NCBI GenBank assembly: GCA_003131315.1 | Contig: PKUV01000158.1 | Coordinates: forward strand, 24,468-88,467 | Source of the DNA: Acidobacteriaceae bacterium | GTDB taxonomy: Bacteria; Acidobacteriota; Terriglobia; Terriglobales; Acidobacteriaceae | Direction of reading: 5' to 3' | Length of the DNA: 64,000 bases | In this document: positions 26,059-35,709 of the stretch, piece after piece | Layout of the letters: each line of letters starts with the position of its first letter | How positions within the stretch are numbered: the first letter of the stretch is position 1 | The notes under the pieces: model-generated | The model's input: only the letters and a program-made list of their open reading frames with translations | Database searches by the model: none | Told to the model about the DNA's origin: nothing | Made by a program: the position numbers and the translations under genes

Positions 26059-27693
26059 TCAGCGTTTCAGCAAATCCACCGGCTCGCGGACGTCGTGTAC
26101 GCGAAAATATTTTGCCAGCGCCGGATATTTTGCGGCGACGGCTTCGTACATGGCATAGGCCACGTTGCGATAGGATGCGTGTCCGGCGGGCGTGGTGCGC
26201 AACTCGGAGATGTACACGGCCTCGGCGAAGTCCATCTTAAACAGCGTGCGCTTGCGGAAAGCGAATGGGATCGCGTACTGCGCGTTTTGCCGGGCTTCTT
26301 CCCCCCCGGACGCGGAAAGCTTCTGCACCGCGGTTTCAGCGCGCTTCATCGCGACTTCGTAGTCGGAGCGGATTCCGGCAGCTTCGACTTCGGGCGGCGT
26401 GTCGAAGCCGTGGGCGGTGGTGAAATCCTGCATGATCTGGACGCAGCGGCGATGGCGGTGCATGTCGCGGAAGCCGCCGATGTCCATAAGAATGTCGAAG
26501 CGGAACTGCTGCCCGGCGGAGAAGGGACGCAGCAGTTCGTCGTGGGGGCCGCGATGGCGCAGGCCGAGGGCGATGATTTCGCGGCGGCGCGCCTCGCCGG
26601 CCGCTTCTATCGTTTTGCGAAGCTGCCGGTAGGAGTAATGACAGTGGCCGTAAACGAGCGTGGTGGCAAGTTCGATCTCGAGCGGATCGGCGTCGGCCAG
26701 ATCGTTGTCAATCAAATCAACAAGCGGCGCACTTTCGATGGCAGCGTCTCGCATCAGTTCGGCGGCGGCCTGCTGGAGTTCGCGGTGCGTCTCGATTTCG
26801 TAGAGACTCGGATCGGCGTACTTGACCAGCGTGGGCGCGACCCGCACTTCGCGCAGGAGTTCGCGTTCGGCGCGATCGGCGATTTCGGGCGACACGGCGC
26901 GAATCTCAGCGACCAGGGCGCGCAGCGATTCTTCGTTCGCGTTGTAGGCCGGGGAAAGGGCGGCTTGTTTCAGTAGCGCTCCCAGATCACGGACCTCTTT
27001 ATGCGGTTGCGAGAGCAGGTGGGCAACCTGGTTTTCCAGCGTGCGGGCGTTGACGATCTCCCCGAGTGAAGTGTTGGTGGCGAGAGGTAAAAGATAGCGC
27101 GAGATGTCGAAGGCGCGGGCGCGCAGGGTCCGCTCGTAAGCGTCCGGCTTCATTTCAGCGGGCCGCGGCGTGATGCCGGCGAGATATTCGAAGGTCCGCT
27201 GCGAAACTTTTTCGTAGGCCGTGAACAAGGACTCGATGGTTTCGCGATAGAGAGTCCGGGTGGACGACGCGTCCGAGCCTGCATCATCATTTTCGGAAGC
27301 GTCATTCTGGAAACTGGGCGTGTAGTAGCCGCTCTTCCTGAAGTCCTGGTAGCGAGTAGAGCGCTCCTGGCCATCCCAGCGCTGCTCGTCGGCAACGACG
27401 ATGGCGGCGAGGATGGAGAGGCGCTCGATGGCGAGCGCGATGTGAGCAAGGTCGGCGATGGAGCGGTGTCCATACTGGAAGTAGAAGGTGTTGAGAAACT
27501 TCTCGGCCTTCTGCAGCGTGATTTCCTTAAGCGACTCTTTCATGGAGAGCGACGAGCGCGAATACTTGGCCATGGCGTAGGCCTGGATCTCGGGCTCAAC
27601 GCCGTAAACCGCGAATACCTCGACGGAAGTCGAGGGGGCAGGGGTGGAAACGGGATGCGAAGTGGCGGGCTCGGTTGAAATTACTTCAGACAT
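26059..27693 (-). CDS. ThyX-like protein, double length (544 aa)
   Basis: FQYGHRSIADLAHIALAIERLSI, QERSTRYQDF, second-half HRHRRCVQIMQDF; two ThyX-like halves. Confidence 0.7.
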   Translation of the reverse strand: MSEVISTEPATSHPVSTPAPSTSVEVFAVYGVEPEIQAYAMAKYSRSSLSMKESLKEITLQKAEKFLNTFYFQYGHRSIADLAHIALAIERLSILAAIVVADEQRWDGQERSTRYQDFRKSGYYTPSFQNDASENDDAGSDASSTRTLYRETIESLFTAYEKVSQRTFEYLAGITPRPAEMKPDAYERTLRARAFDISRYLLPLATNTSLGEIVNARTLENQVAHLLSQPHKEVRDLGALLKQAALSPAYNANEESLRALVAEIRAVSPEIADRAERELLREVRVAPTLVKYADPSLYEIETHRELQQAAAELMRDAAIESAPLVDLIDNDLADADPLEIELATTLVYGHCHYSYRQLRKTIEAAGEARRREIIALGLRHRGPHDELLRPFSAGQQFRFDILMDIGGFRDMHRHRRCVQIMQDFTTAHGFDTPPEVEAAGIRSDYEVAMKRAETAVQKLSASGGEEARQNAQYAIPFAFRKRTLFKMDFAEAVYISELRTTPAGHASYRNVAYAMYEAVAAKYPALAKYFRVHDVREPVDLLKR

Positions 27694-27775
27694 GGGAGTG
27701 CAGGAATCTTAACCGTCCGGTGCGCCGGGCGCAATCGATTCTGCGGTTCCCATCGAACGCGCACTCTGGATGGAA

Positions 27776-28693
27776 TTACTGCTGTAGACGGCCGCCTGCA
27801 GCACTCACGACCGTGGGCTTGGGTGCGGCAGGCGGGGAGGGTTGCGCCGTCTCTTTCGCGGGTGGGATCGCGGCTGGGGTCCCGGCCTGGGCAAGAGGAG
27901 CCGCCGTCAGGGCGTGGCCGAGGATGACGATATCCACGCGGCGGTTCATGCCGCGGCCTTCCGGGGTGAGATTGGTTGCGACCGGGTGATACTCGGCGAA
28001 TCCGCCAGCGCTCAAACGATCGGGACCGAACCCGTCTCGAACGATGAGGAGCCGCACAATTTCGGTTGCCCGTGATGTGGACAGCTCCCAGTTCGAGGGA
28101 AACTGGGCGTTGTGAATGGGGACGTTATCGGTGTGGCCCTCGATCCGCAAGCGATAGTCGCGCTGGCGGAGCATGCCGGCGATGCGGTCGAAGGCAGCCT
28201 GCGAGGCGGACTTCATCCGGGCCGATCCACTCTCGAAAAAACCCACCTCGCGCAAACTGATCACCAGACCGTCGGGCTCGCTGCGCATGGCGATTTCCTT
28301 GCGCTTGATTTCCGCAGCGAGCGCGGTTTCCAGTTCGGCCTGCAATTGAGCCAGATCGCCGTTCTCTACGCCCGTGCCGAGCGAGCCCTCGGGCCGAGAC
28401 GAGATCCGGCCAAGGCTCGCGGTGCGGTCCGTGTTTTCGATCGCTTGCGCGATGCTGAAGGGCATGGGCTTTGTGGCATCGATAGGCACCTGGGTAGTGG
28501 AAGCCTGAAAGACTCCCATCTCCTGGAAGGCGACCTGAATGGCCAAAGCCAGCATTCCAACTTTTTTTTTGTCGACTTGCGATGCGGCGTAGAGCACGAC
28601 GAAGAAGGCAAACATGAGGGTGATGAAGTCGGCATAGGACACCAGCCAGCGGTCGCGATTGACGTGAGTGGGGCGTCGCTTGCGGCGTCTCAT
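27776..28693 (-). CDS. motB: Flagellar motor protein MotB (OmpA domain)
   Basis: WLVSYADFITLMFAFFVVLYAAS (MotB plug/TM) and OmpA-like RIEGHTDNVPIHNAQFPSNWELSTSRA. Confidence 0.92.
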   Translation of the reverse strand: MRRRKRRPTHVNRDRWLVSYADFITLMFAFFVVLYAASQVDKKKVGMLALAIQVAFQEMGVFQASTTQVPIDATKPMPFSIAQAIENTDRTASLGRISSRPEGSLGTGVENGDLAQLQAELETALAAEIKRKEIAMRSEPDGLVISLREVGFFESGSARMKSASQAAFDRIAGMLRQRDYRLRIEGHTDNVPIHNAQFPSNWELSTSRATEIVRLLIVRDGFGPDRLSAGGFAEYHPVATNLTPEGRGMNRRVDIVILGHALTAAPLAQAGTPAAIPPAKETAQPSPPAAPKPTVVSAAGGRLQQ

Positions 28694-29472
28694 ACGTTGG
28701 ACTCCTCAGGGACGGCGGCGGGTTCGTGGGCATGGGTGAGGAACCCCAGCAGCTTCTCTTCCAGCATGCGAGGGTTCATCCCTTCGAGGATGGAAACTAC
28801 ACCCTCGAGCGTCATTTCAAGGATGATGTGCTCGTCGCGGATGCGAATTTTTAATTTTCCAGCTACCGGCAGCAAAATGAGGTTGGCGGCGCCAACTCCG
28901 TAAAGGGTAGCCACGAAAGCAACGGCAATACCTTTTCCGACTTCGTCGATTTTGTCCAGGTGCTGCATGACCTGGATCAAACCGAGCACGGCCCCGATGA
29001 TGCCGATGGTGGGAGAAAATCCACCGGCCGATTCGAAGAGCTGGGGAATTTTCTCTTCCTGTTCTTCTTTGTTATCCAGTTCGAGCTCCATGAGCTTGCG
29101 GAGTTCCTGCGGGTCGGTCCCGTCCACCGCCAACATGAGGGCGCGGCGCAGGAAGGGTTCGTGGATGGTGTCAAGTTCTTTGTCGAGCGAGATGATGCCT
29201 TCCCGCCGCGCCTGGTTGTTGTATTTGACCAGAAGTTCGATCGTGGATTGCGCATTCTGTGCGGGCTCGACGAACACCTGCGCCAGCCGCCGGAACGCAC
29301 TCAGCGCCACCGGCAAGGGATACTGGATGAGGATCGCGCCCAGCGTACCGCCAAAAACAATCAGGGCTGCGGTGGGCTGGAGTACCTGGCCGAGATTTCC
29401 ACCCTCCAGCATCAAGCCGAGCAGGACGCCGCCGATGGCCAGCACCAGACCGCCGAGGGTTGCCTTATCCAC
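28690..29472 (-). CDS. motA: Flagellar motor protein MotA
   Basis: LGLMLEGGNLGQVLQPTAALIVFGGTLGAILI..., GFSPTIGIIGAVLGLIQVM; GTG start 29472; ATGA overlap with motB. Confidence 0.92.
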   Translation of the reverse strand: MDKATLGGLVLAIGGVLLGLMLEGGNLGQVLQPTAALIVFGGTLGAILIQYPLPVALSAFRRLAQVFVEPAQNAQSTIELLVKYNNQARREGIISLDKELDTIHEPFLRRALMLAVDGTDPQELRKLMELELDNKEEQEEKIPQLFESAGGFSPTIGIIGAVLGLIQVMQHLDKIDEVGKGIAVAFVATLYGVGAANLILLPVAGKLKIRIRDEHIILEMTLEGVVSILEGMNPRMLEEKLLGFLTHAHEPAAVPEESNV

Positions 29473-29480
29473 GAGGACTC

Positions 29481-29741
29481 CTATTTCTCGCCAGCCGAGA
29501 GGCAATTACCCTCAAGGACGGGCGGAAGGGCGGAACGGTTGTCCTCCCAGACCATGATCCCTTGCAGCACCGAGCGGCGGAACTGTACCACCCGATCGAG
29601 GACGTCCTGGGCACTTTCGCGAACGACAATTTTTTCGCCATTCACCAGCGTGATGACGGTATCGGGGGCCTGCTCGACGAACTTAATCAGGTCGGAATTG
29701 ACCACCAGCGGGTGATTGTTGAGGCGGGTGAGCTGGATCAT
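29481..29741 (-). CDS. flbD: FlbD-family flagellar protein
   Basis: MIQLTRLNNHPLVVNSDLIKFVEQAPDTVITLVNGEKIVVRES. Confidence 0.9.
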   Translation of the reverse strand: MIQLTRLNNHPLVVNSDLIKFVEQAPDTVITLVNGEKIVVRESAQDVLDRVVQFRRSVLQGIMVWEDNRSALPPVLEGNCLSAGEK

Positions 29742-29880
29742 GTTTGGCTCCTGGACGGAAGAAGGCCCGCCACTTATAAGGCTTCATCAATAAGGATCGG
29801 CAGAGACGGCGAGGGCGGGGAGAGAGGGCCAGAAAGGAAGTAGGTTACTTAAGAGCTATGCCGGGTGGTGTCTGTGGAAA

Positions 29881-29907
29881 TAAAGCCCGGACGTGGCCAG
29901 CCGATGA
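29881..29907 (+). promoter_or_regulatory. Candidate sigma28 (FliA) promoter for flagellin
   Basis: TAAA-N15-GCCGATGA (consensus TAAA-N15-GCCGATAA), ~100 nt upstream of the flagellin ATG. Confidence 0.8.
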
Positions 29908-30008
29908 AGCAGAGTGAAACGCAATTGGGTTCCGCAGGACAAACGGAACGAGCTCCGGGAAGGTTTCGGGGACGGATCCCAAAATCGGAACCAACAAGGA
30001 GCAATTCA

Positions 30009-32036
30009 ATGGCACTCAGTGTACTAAACAATATCGCATCTCTGGCCGCGCAGAACCAATTGACGATTACAAATGGCAATCTGCAGAAAGCCCTCTTTCA
30101 ACTATCATCCGGGTCACGCATCAATACTGGCGCGGATGACGCCGCCGGCCTGGCAATTGCCGACGGCTTACATGCCAACATTACCGCCCTCACCCAATCC
30201 GCCCGGAATGCTAACGACGGCGTGGGCGAACTGCAGGTGGCGGATGGCTCGCTGGCGGCGGTAACCACACTGCTCAACCGCGCCGTTACGCTGGCCACTG
30301 AATCCGCCACCGGCACGGTGTCCGATGCGCAACGGGTCGCGCTGAACGACGAATTTACCGCCATCAAAGCGGAAATCGACCGCGTCGGTTCCAAGACGAA
30401 TTACAACGGTGGGCAGGTGTTCACCGCGAATACTCTCAATGTCTTCCTGAGCGATTCCGGTGCCACCAGCAACAGCCTTATCAGTGTGACCACCGGTTTG
30501 TTGTCCTCCACCGGCCTTAGCTTAGGGGGAGCGGTGGCCGCCACCGGCACCCTGACCCAAACGGCGGGCGCGGCTGCCGTTGCTGCCTCCGACCTGCTGA
30601 CCAACACAGGCGCGATCAACTCCGCCACCGCTGCCTCGGCTACGCTAACCGCCGCCGTCGCTAACCCTATCGTTGCCGGCAACACGGCGACGGTCGGTGG
30701 CACGACCTACACCTTCGTGGCTGATATCGCTCACCTTACGGGAGCCGCAAATCAGGTTGTCATCGGGGGCACTAACGGTCAAGCCATTATCAACCTGACG
30801 GCTGCGATCAACAACACGGCTGGTCAATCCGGGATCGAGTTTGGAGGCATAACCGCCGCCAATGCTAATGCCACGGCAGCCGTCACAACCCCGGGAAACT
30901 CGGGCGTGATAACCGTCACGGCAAATATTAACGGAGTAGGCGATGGAAGCAGCTCCGGGAACTCTGTCGCCCTGTCCTCGGGGAGCGCTAATCTAGTCGC
31001 CAATCACACGACTTTACTTGGCGGCGCCGCCGGCGACACCGTAGCGGTTGGCGGCAAAACCTATCAATTCGTGACTAACCTTAGCACCCTTCCGACGGCG
31101 AACGAGGTGTGGTACAACGGTTCGGTTACTAACGCCCTGGCGGACCTTGTGCTTGCGGTCAACCAAGGGACTGGCGCCGGAACTAGCTACGGCACCGGAA
31201 CTATACAAAATGCTAACGTCACGGCGGCCGGAGTTGCGGGGCATTTGGCAACCGAGGTCAACTTCACCGCTAATGTCGCTGGCGCCGCCGGCAATAGCCT
31301 CTCTGGGGTGGCAAATGGTAACAACGGCTTCTTTGGCCTGGACTTCGCTGGCGGCGCCGATGCCGGAGCCGCTCCGGTCGCCGTCGCGGGCAATACCGTG
31401 ACGGTGGGCACGCAAACCTATACCTTCGTGAACGCCCTCAGCACCACTCCCACCGCAAATGAGGTCTTGGTGGGCGCTACGGAAGCTGCCAGCATCACCA
31501 ACCTGGCGAATGCCATCAACGGCGGGAGCGGCTCCGGCATTACCTACGGAAGTATCACAACCGCTAATGCTTCCGCCACGGCAGTGGCTGGGACAAATGT
31601 AACTACTGGGCTAAGCAAACTTACACTCAACGCAATCACTAAGGGCCTCGCCGGCAACAGTATCGCCACGACGGTAACGGGGACGGCCAACACCTTCGGC
31701 GCCGCGGACCTGGCTGGTGGCACGGCTGGATCGATCAACGACCTGTCATCCATTGCCGACGCCACCGCCACGCTGGCGACCATCAACACCGCCATCCAAA
31801 CCGTTGCCGGCTTGCGCGGCACCATTGGCGCAACCGTCAACCGCTTGCAGAGTGCTGCTGGCGTCATCACCAACCAGGTGCAGAATCTGACGGGTGCGGA
31901 AGATGGTGTCCGAGCCGCCGATATTCCATCCACGGTGGCGACCCTGGCGAAGTTTTCCATCCTGGAACAGACCGGAATTTCCTCTCTGGCCCAGGCCAAC
32001 CAACAGCAGCAGCTTGTACTTAAGCTGCTGCAGTAA
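30009..32036 (+). CDS. fliC: Flagellin with three internal repeat modules
   Basis: Conserved N-terminus (NNIASLAAQNQLTITNGNLQKALFQLSSGSRINTGADDAAGLAIADGL) and C-terminus (EDGVRAADIPSTVATLAKFSILEQTGISSLAQANQQQQLVLKLLQ). Start moved to ATG 30009. Confidence 0.95.
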   Translation: MALSVLNNIASLAAQNQLTITNGNLQKALFQLSSGSRINTGADDAAGLAIADGLHANITALTQSARNANDGVGELQVADGSLAAVTTLLNRAVTLATESATGTVSDAQRVALNDEFTAIKAEIDRVGSKTNYNGGQVFTANTLNVFLSDSGATSNSLISVTTGLLSSTGLSLGGAVAATGTLTQTAGAAAVAASDLLTNTGAINSATAASATLTAAVANPIVAGNTATVGGTTYTFVADIAHLTGAANQVVIGGTNGQAIINLTAAINNTAGQSGIEFGGITAANANATAAVTTPGNSGVITVTANINGVGDGSSSGNSVALSSGSANLVANHTTLLGGAAGDTVAVGGKTYQFVTNLSTLPTANEVWYNGSVTNALADLVLAVNQGTGAGTSYGTGTIQNANVTAAGVAGHLATEVNFTANVAGAAGNSLSGVANGNNGFFGLDFAGGADAGAAPVAVAGNTVTVGTQTYTFVNALSTTPTANEVLVGATEAASITNLANAINGGSGSGITYGSITTANASATAVAGTNVTTGLSKLTLNAITKGLAGNSIATTVTGTANTFGAADLAGGTAGSINDLSSIADATATLATINTAIQTVAGLRGTIGATVNRLQSAAGVITNQVQNLTGAEDGVRAADIPSTVATLAKFSILEQTGISSLAQANQQQQLVLKLLQ

Positions 32037-32047
32037 GCATTCACTCG

Positions 32048-32086
32048 AAGGGGAGGCGGTTCGCCACCGCCTCCCCTCGACTTTTT
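32048..32086 (+). terminator. Rho-independent terminator of flagellin
   Basis: CGAAGGGGAGGCGGTTCGCCACCGCCTCCCCTCGACTTTTT. Confidence 0.9.
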
Positions 32087-32105
32087 ACAGAAGAATAGGT
32101 GAGTT

Positions 32106-32378
32106 ATGAACGTTGACCCGGTGCGAGCCAGTTCGGCTGAGATTGAGCGTCAGACTCCCGAAAAAAAGGTGCAAGTTGCGCCTCCCCCACCCAGTGCCGC
32201 TTCGGGAAATACCCCAAAGACGGAAATTGCCAAGAGACAAAATGCTCCCGTTCCACTTTTAATCCCGGAACATGAAGTCAAAGTGCAGTTGGATACGCCA
32301 GAAGATGACATTATTGTTTACCAAGTCTTAGACAAGCAATCGGGTGCCCTGGTACAGACAGTTCCCAGTTCTCAGTAA
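32106..32378 (+). CDS. FlaG-like protein
   Basis: VKVQLDTPEDDIIVYQVLDKQSGALVQTVPS; located between fliC and fliD. Confidence 0.7.
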   Translation: MNVDPVRASSAEIERQTPEKKVQVAPPPPSAASGNTPKTEIAKRQNAPVPLLIPEHEVKVQLDTPEDDIIVYQVLDKQSGALVQTVPSSQ

Positions 32379-32438
32379 GTCTTCGATAATGCGAACTGGG
32401 CCTAACTGAGAACTGGGAACTGAGAACTGGGAACTGAT
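32359..32438. repeat. 7-nt-unit palindromic array (AACTGRG type) overlapping the flaG-like 3' end
   Basis: CAGTTCC CAGTTCT CAGTAAG / AACTGGG ... AACTGAG AACTGGG AACTGAG AACTGGG AACTGAT. Confidence 0.88.
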
Positions 32439-32461
32439 CGTAAAGAGAGAGGGGAACAACA

Positions 32462-33913
32462 ATGGGAATAAGCTTTAATGCCGCGGCTCTGTTGAACGGG
32501 AATGGCATTGATGTCGGGTCAGTGGTGACCGCGATTCTCAAGCCGCAAACCGCCTCAGTGACTACATTGCAGAACCAGCAGACGGATTTATCCACCCAGG
32601 CGGGGTTGCTGTCGGGTTATAACAACAACCTCACCAGTTTAGCGGCGGCGGTGGTCGCGCTCGCGAATCCCAGCGGACCCCTGGCTTCACAGTCCGCAAC
32701 CTCCTCGGACTCCAGCATCCTGACTGCCAGCGCCGCCACCACGGCCACAACGGGCACCCATCAGATCGTGGTGTCCAATCTAGCCACCACAGGCACGCTC
32801 TACACCGATCCACTGACAAACGGCACCACATCATTCTTGACGAGCCCCGCCACCAGCGGCGACATCAAGTTGCAGGTGGGAGGGGCGAGTGGCACAACTC
32901 ATGACATCGTGATCACCCAGGGCAGCAATGACACTCTCAACACCTTGGCGAGTTACATCAACACCCAGAAATGGGGAGTCACGGCCAGTGTCGTGACCGA
33001 TGCCAATGGGGCGCGCCTGGCGCTTTATAGCCAGTCCACCGGCACCCCGGGAGCATTGGCCATTACCAACAACGACACCGGCCTAACCTTTAATGCGCCC
33101 GTGGGCGGAACCAATGCATCGCTGACGATTGATGGCGTGCCTTACAGCAGTGCCACCAACACCGTAAGCGGCGCGATTGCCGGGGTCACGCTGAACCTGG
33201 CCAGCGCCGTGCCGGCAACGACAGTGCAGCTCACCGTGGGACCCGACACGGCCCAAGCCACGGCAGCGATCAACAGCTTCGTTACTGCCTACAACGCGCT
33301 GATTGGCGATCTCAACACCCAGTTCACGGTGGATCCGACCACCAACACCGAAGGGCCGCTGGGTGGCGACGTTGCCCTGCGCTCATTGCAGTCCAGTTTG
33401 CTCAACGATGTGAGCTACTCGATTACGGGAAATAGCGGACTGGTCAACTTGGCCTCGTTGGGCATCGACATGAACAATGACGGAACTCTGACTGTGAACA
33501 CAGTCGCGACCGATATCCACCCCTCACTCGCCAATGTGCTCGCCACCAACCCGAGCGCGGTTCAGACCTTCTTTCAGAATGCTTCGGGTACTGGCTTTGC
33601 CAACAATTTCAACAATGACCTCGCCAACCTGACGGATCCAACCAGTGGCATATTGAACCTCGACATTGCCGATAACACGACTCACCAGAACGCTCTGACC
33701 ACCCAGATCACCAATTTGCAAGACCGCCTGACCGCGCAACAACAATCACTGACCCTGGAATACGACCAGGTCAATGCGAATCTCGAAGCCTATCCGTCTC
33801 TTCTGCTGGAAGTCACGTCTGAGATTGCCGCCCTCAACGGCAACTATTCCTCCACGTCCACCTCGTCCACCACGTCCACCACGACGCCCGCAACCGGCAC
33901 GTCCACAGGATAA
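32462..33913 (+). CDS. fliD: Flagellar hook-associated protein 2 (filament cap)
   Basis: MGISFNAAALLNGNGIDVGSVVTAIL...; FliD C-terminal domain VNLASLGIDMNNDGTLTVN. Confidence 0.92.
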   Translation: MGISFNAAALLNGNGIDVGSVVTAILKPQTASVTTLQNQQTDLSTQAGLLSGYNNNLTSLAAAVVALANPSGPLASQSATSSDSSILTASAATTATTGTHQIVVSNLATTGTLYTDPLTNGTTSFLTSPATSGDIKLQVGGASGTTHDIVITQGSNDTLNTLASYINTQKWGVTASVVTDANGARLALYSQSTGTPGALAITNNDTGLTFNAPVGGTNASLTIDGVPYSSATNTVSGAIAGVTLNLASAVPATTVQLTVGPDTAQATAAINSFVTAYNALIGDLNTQFTVDPTTNTEGPLGGDVALRSLQSSLLNDVSYSITGNSGLVNLASLGIDMNNDGTLTVNTVATDIHPSLANVLATNPSAVQTFFQNASGTGFANNFNNDLANLTDPTSGILNLDIADNTTHQNALTTQITNLQDRLTAQQQSLTLEYDQVNANLEAYPSLLLEVTSEIAALNGNYSSTSTSSTTSTTTPATGTSTG

Positions 33914-33918
33914 AAGCC

Positions 33919-34389
33919 ATGACGAATCCTCGCACCGTCTATCGCGAAAACGACGTACGCGGCGCCACTGCTGTACGCCTCGTGGTCTTGCTCTATGAAC
34001 AGATGATTCAGGACCTGACTCAGGCCGCGCAGGCCATCGAGCAAAACGACATTGAGCTGCGGACCAGGCGCATCAACCACGCGATTCTGGTCATCGGGCA
34101 TCTGCAGTCGCCACTGGACTTTGCCAACGGAGGCAAGGTCGCCCAGGATCTCGACCATTTTTATAACGTTCTGCGCCAAAATCTGGTGCAGGTGCAATTT
34201 CATCCTTCGAAAGCAGGGCTCTGCCAGCTAATCACGGACTTGCTGGCGGTGCGAGAAGCATGGATCGAGGTTGAGCGAGCTGAGAAGTCATTGGTCACGA
34301 CCGCGGCAGTCACGACCGCGGCTAGCGTGGTTCCTTCCGGTGCCGCAGACCCCGAATCCGATCCTGTGCGCATGGACTGGAAGGGATAA
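33919..34389 (+). CDS. fliS: Flagellin export chaperone FliS
   Basis: YRENDVRGATAVRLVVLLYEQMIQDLTQAAQAIEQNDIELRTRRINHAILVIGHL. Confidence 0.9.
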   Translation: MTNPRTVYRENDVRGATAVRLVVLLYEQMIQDLTQAAQAIEQNDIELRTRRINHAILVIGHLQSPLDFANGGKVAQDLDHFYNVLRQNLVQVQFHPSKAGLCQLITDLLAVREAWIEVERAEKSLVTTAAVTTAASVVPSGAADPESDPVRMDWKG

Positions 34390-34745
34390 TGCCGCCGGAC
34401 GCGCTCGAAACCTTGCGGCAGGTGAATGACAATCTGCGTTCCGCACTGATTCGTCTCCGTCCGGAACGAAAGCACTGTTCGACCATCAGGCCCCAGGACT
34501 TCTCTGATTTACTCAGCCAGCTTCTGCGGGCAGCGGAATGTCTGCGGCGCCTGCCGGCACATTCCGAAGCAGCCGTGGCGCTCGAAAAGGAATCACTCGA
34601 ATACCGCAGCAACCTGGAAAAGCTGAAGCATTTCCTGCCTGACGTGCACGGGCGCCTGCTGGCCGAGAAGTCGCGGCTTGAAACTGCGAAAAACCACGTA
34701 GCAGCCGCAACGGCTTGGGCGCGAGCCAGCAAGAAGACGCTTTGA
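34389..34745 (+). CDS. Small helical protein, possible FliT/FlgN-like chaperone
   Basis: Overlaps the fliS stop; helical, Leu/Glu-rich; operon position. Confidence 0.45.
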   Translation: MPPDALETLRQVNDNLRSALIRLRPERKHCSTIRPQDFSDLLSQLLRAAECLRRLPAHSEAAVALEKESLEYRSNLEKLKHFLPDVHGRLLAEKSRLETAKNHVAAATAWARASKKTL

Positions 34746-34793
34746 GGCATTGAGCTATTAAATCATTGAGCGATTGAATTCAATGACTCAATG
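34745..34793. repeat. 8-nt-unit palindromic array (ATTGA type) at convergent fliT-like/flgL junction
   Basis: GGCATTGA GCTATTAA ATCATTGA GCGATTGA ATTCAATG ACTCAATG. Confidence 0.88.
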
Positions 34794-34801
34794 TTCTCCC
34801 C

Positions 34802-35689
34802 TCACTTCAAGTAAGCGAAGAGATTATTCTGCGACAACTTGCTGATGACGGCCAGCGTGGCCTGGGTGTCGATCTGGGATTGGGTGAGATTGGTGGCGGC
34901 CGTAGCGAGGTCCGCGCCGCCAAGCGTGTTCTGCTGCTGGCTAATCTGAAGCTTGGCGGTATTGAGGTAGGTGGTCTGCGACTGCGCCTGGTTCATGGCG
35001 TTGCCATAGAACACGCGCTGCGCCGAAAGATAGCTGGAGGCTCCGCCTAATGAGCTGACGGCGTCAGCAATGGCGCCATTGGACTGCAAGGCCTGGATGA
35101 GGTTGTTGATGGCGAGAAAAACGTCGTTGCCGGCAGCGGAAAACAGTTGCGATCCGGGCAGGTTGACGGCGAGCTTGTATCCACTGCCGATCGATACCTG
35201 ATTGACATCGCTGTTGCCGGCATAGCGGACACCGGAAGGGACGGTATTATCCACCACGTACGGCGGCGTACTCGTCTTGGTGCCGGCGAACACGTAGCGG
35301 CCTTGGTACGAAGTGTTAGCCAGGGACACAAGCTGGCTCTGAATGCCTTGCAGTTCACTGGCGATGGCGGCCCGGTCGCTATCGGAGAGCGTGCCATTGG
35401 CGCCCTCGACGCCGAGGCTGATGGCTCGTTGCAGCGCGGTTACGACCGAACTCAGCATCGAATCGGCGGTCGAGAGCTGGCCCTGAACCGCGCCGAGACT
35501 CTGCAGATAGCCGCTGTTGAAGGTAGCCTGATCGTTGTTCTCGACCAGCAGGGCAGCGGCGGTCGGATTGTCGGAGGGCTGGTTCACGCTTCGACCGGAC
35601 GAAATCTCGATCGTAGCCTGTTGCGTTTCCAGTTTTGTCTGGTTGAGTGCCGCCAGCAGATCGGGCATGGGATTCGGATTAACGCGCAT
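34802..35689 (-). CDS. flgL: Flagellar hook-associated protein 3
   Basis: Flagellin-like N-terminus with SSGRSVNQPSDNPTAAALLVENN; QGRYVFAGTKTSTPPY. Confidence 0.9.
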   Translation of the reverse strand: MRVNPNPMPDLLAALNQTKLETQQATIEISSGRSVNQPSDNPTAAALLVENNDQATFNSGYLQSLGAVQGQLSTADSMLSSVVTALQRAISLGVEGANGTLSDSDRAAIASELQGIQSQLVSLANTSYQGRYVFAGTKTSTPPYVVDNTVPSGVRYAGNSDVNQVSIGSGYKLAVNLPGSQLFSAAGNDVFLAINNLIQALQSNGAIADAVSSLGGASSYLSAQRVFYGNAMNQAQSQTTYLNTAKLQISQQQNTLGGADLATAATNLTQSQIDTQATLAVISKLSQNNLFAYLK

Positions 35690-35709
35690 GGATGATTACC
35701 TCACAAGGG

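Noticed and set aside
26038-26976. 312-aa plus-strand ORF
   Set aside because: Antisense shadow of the ThyX-like gene.
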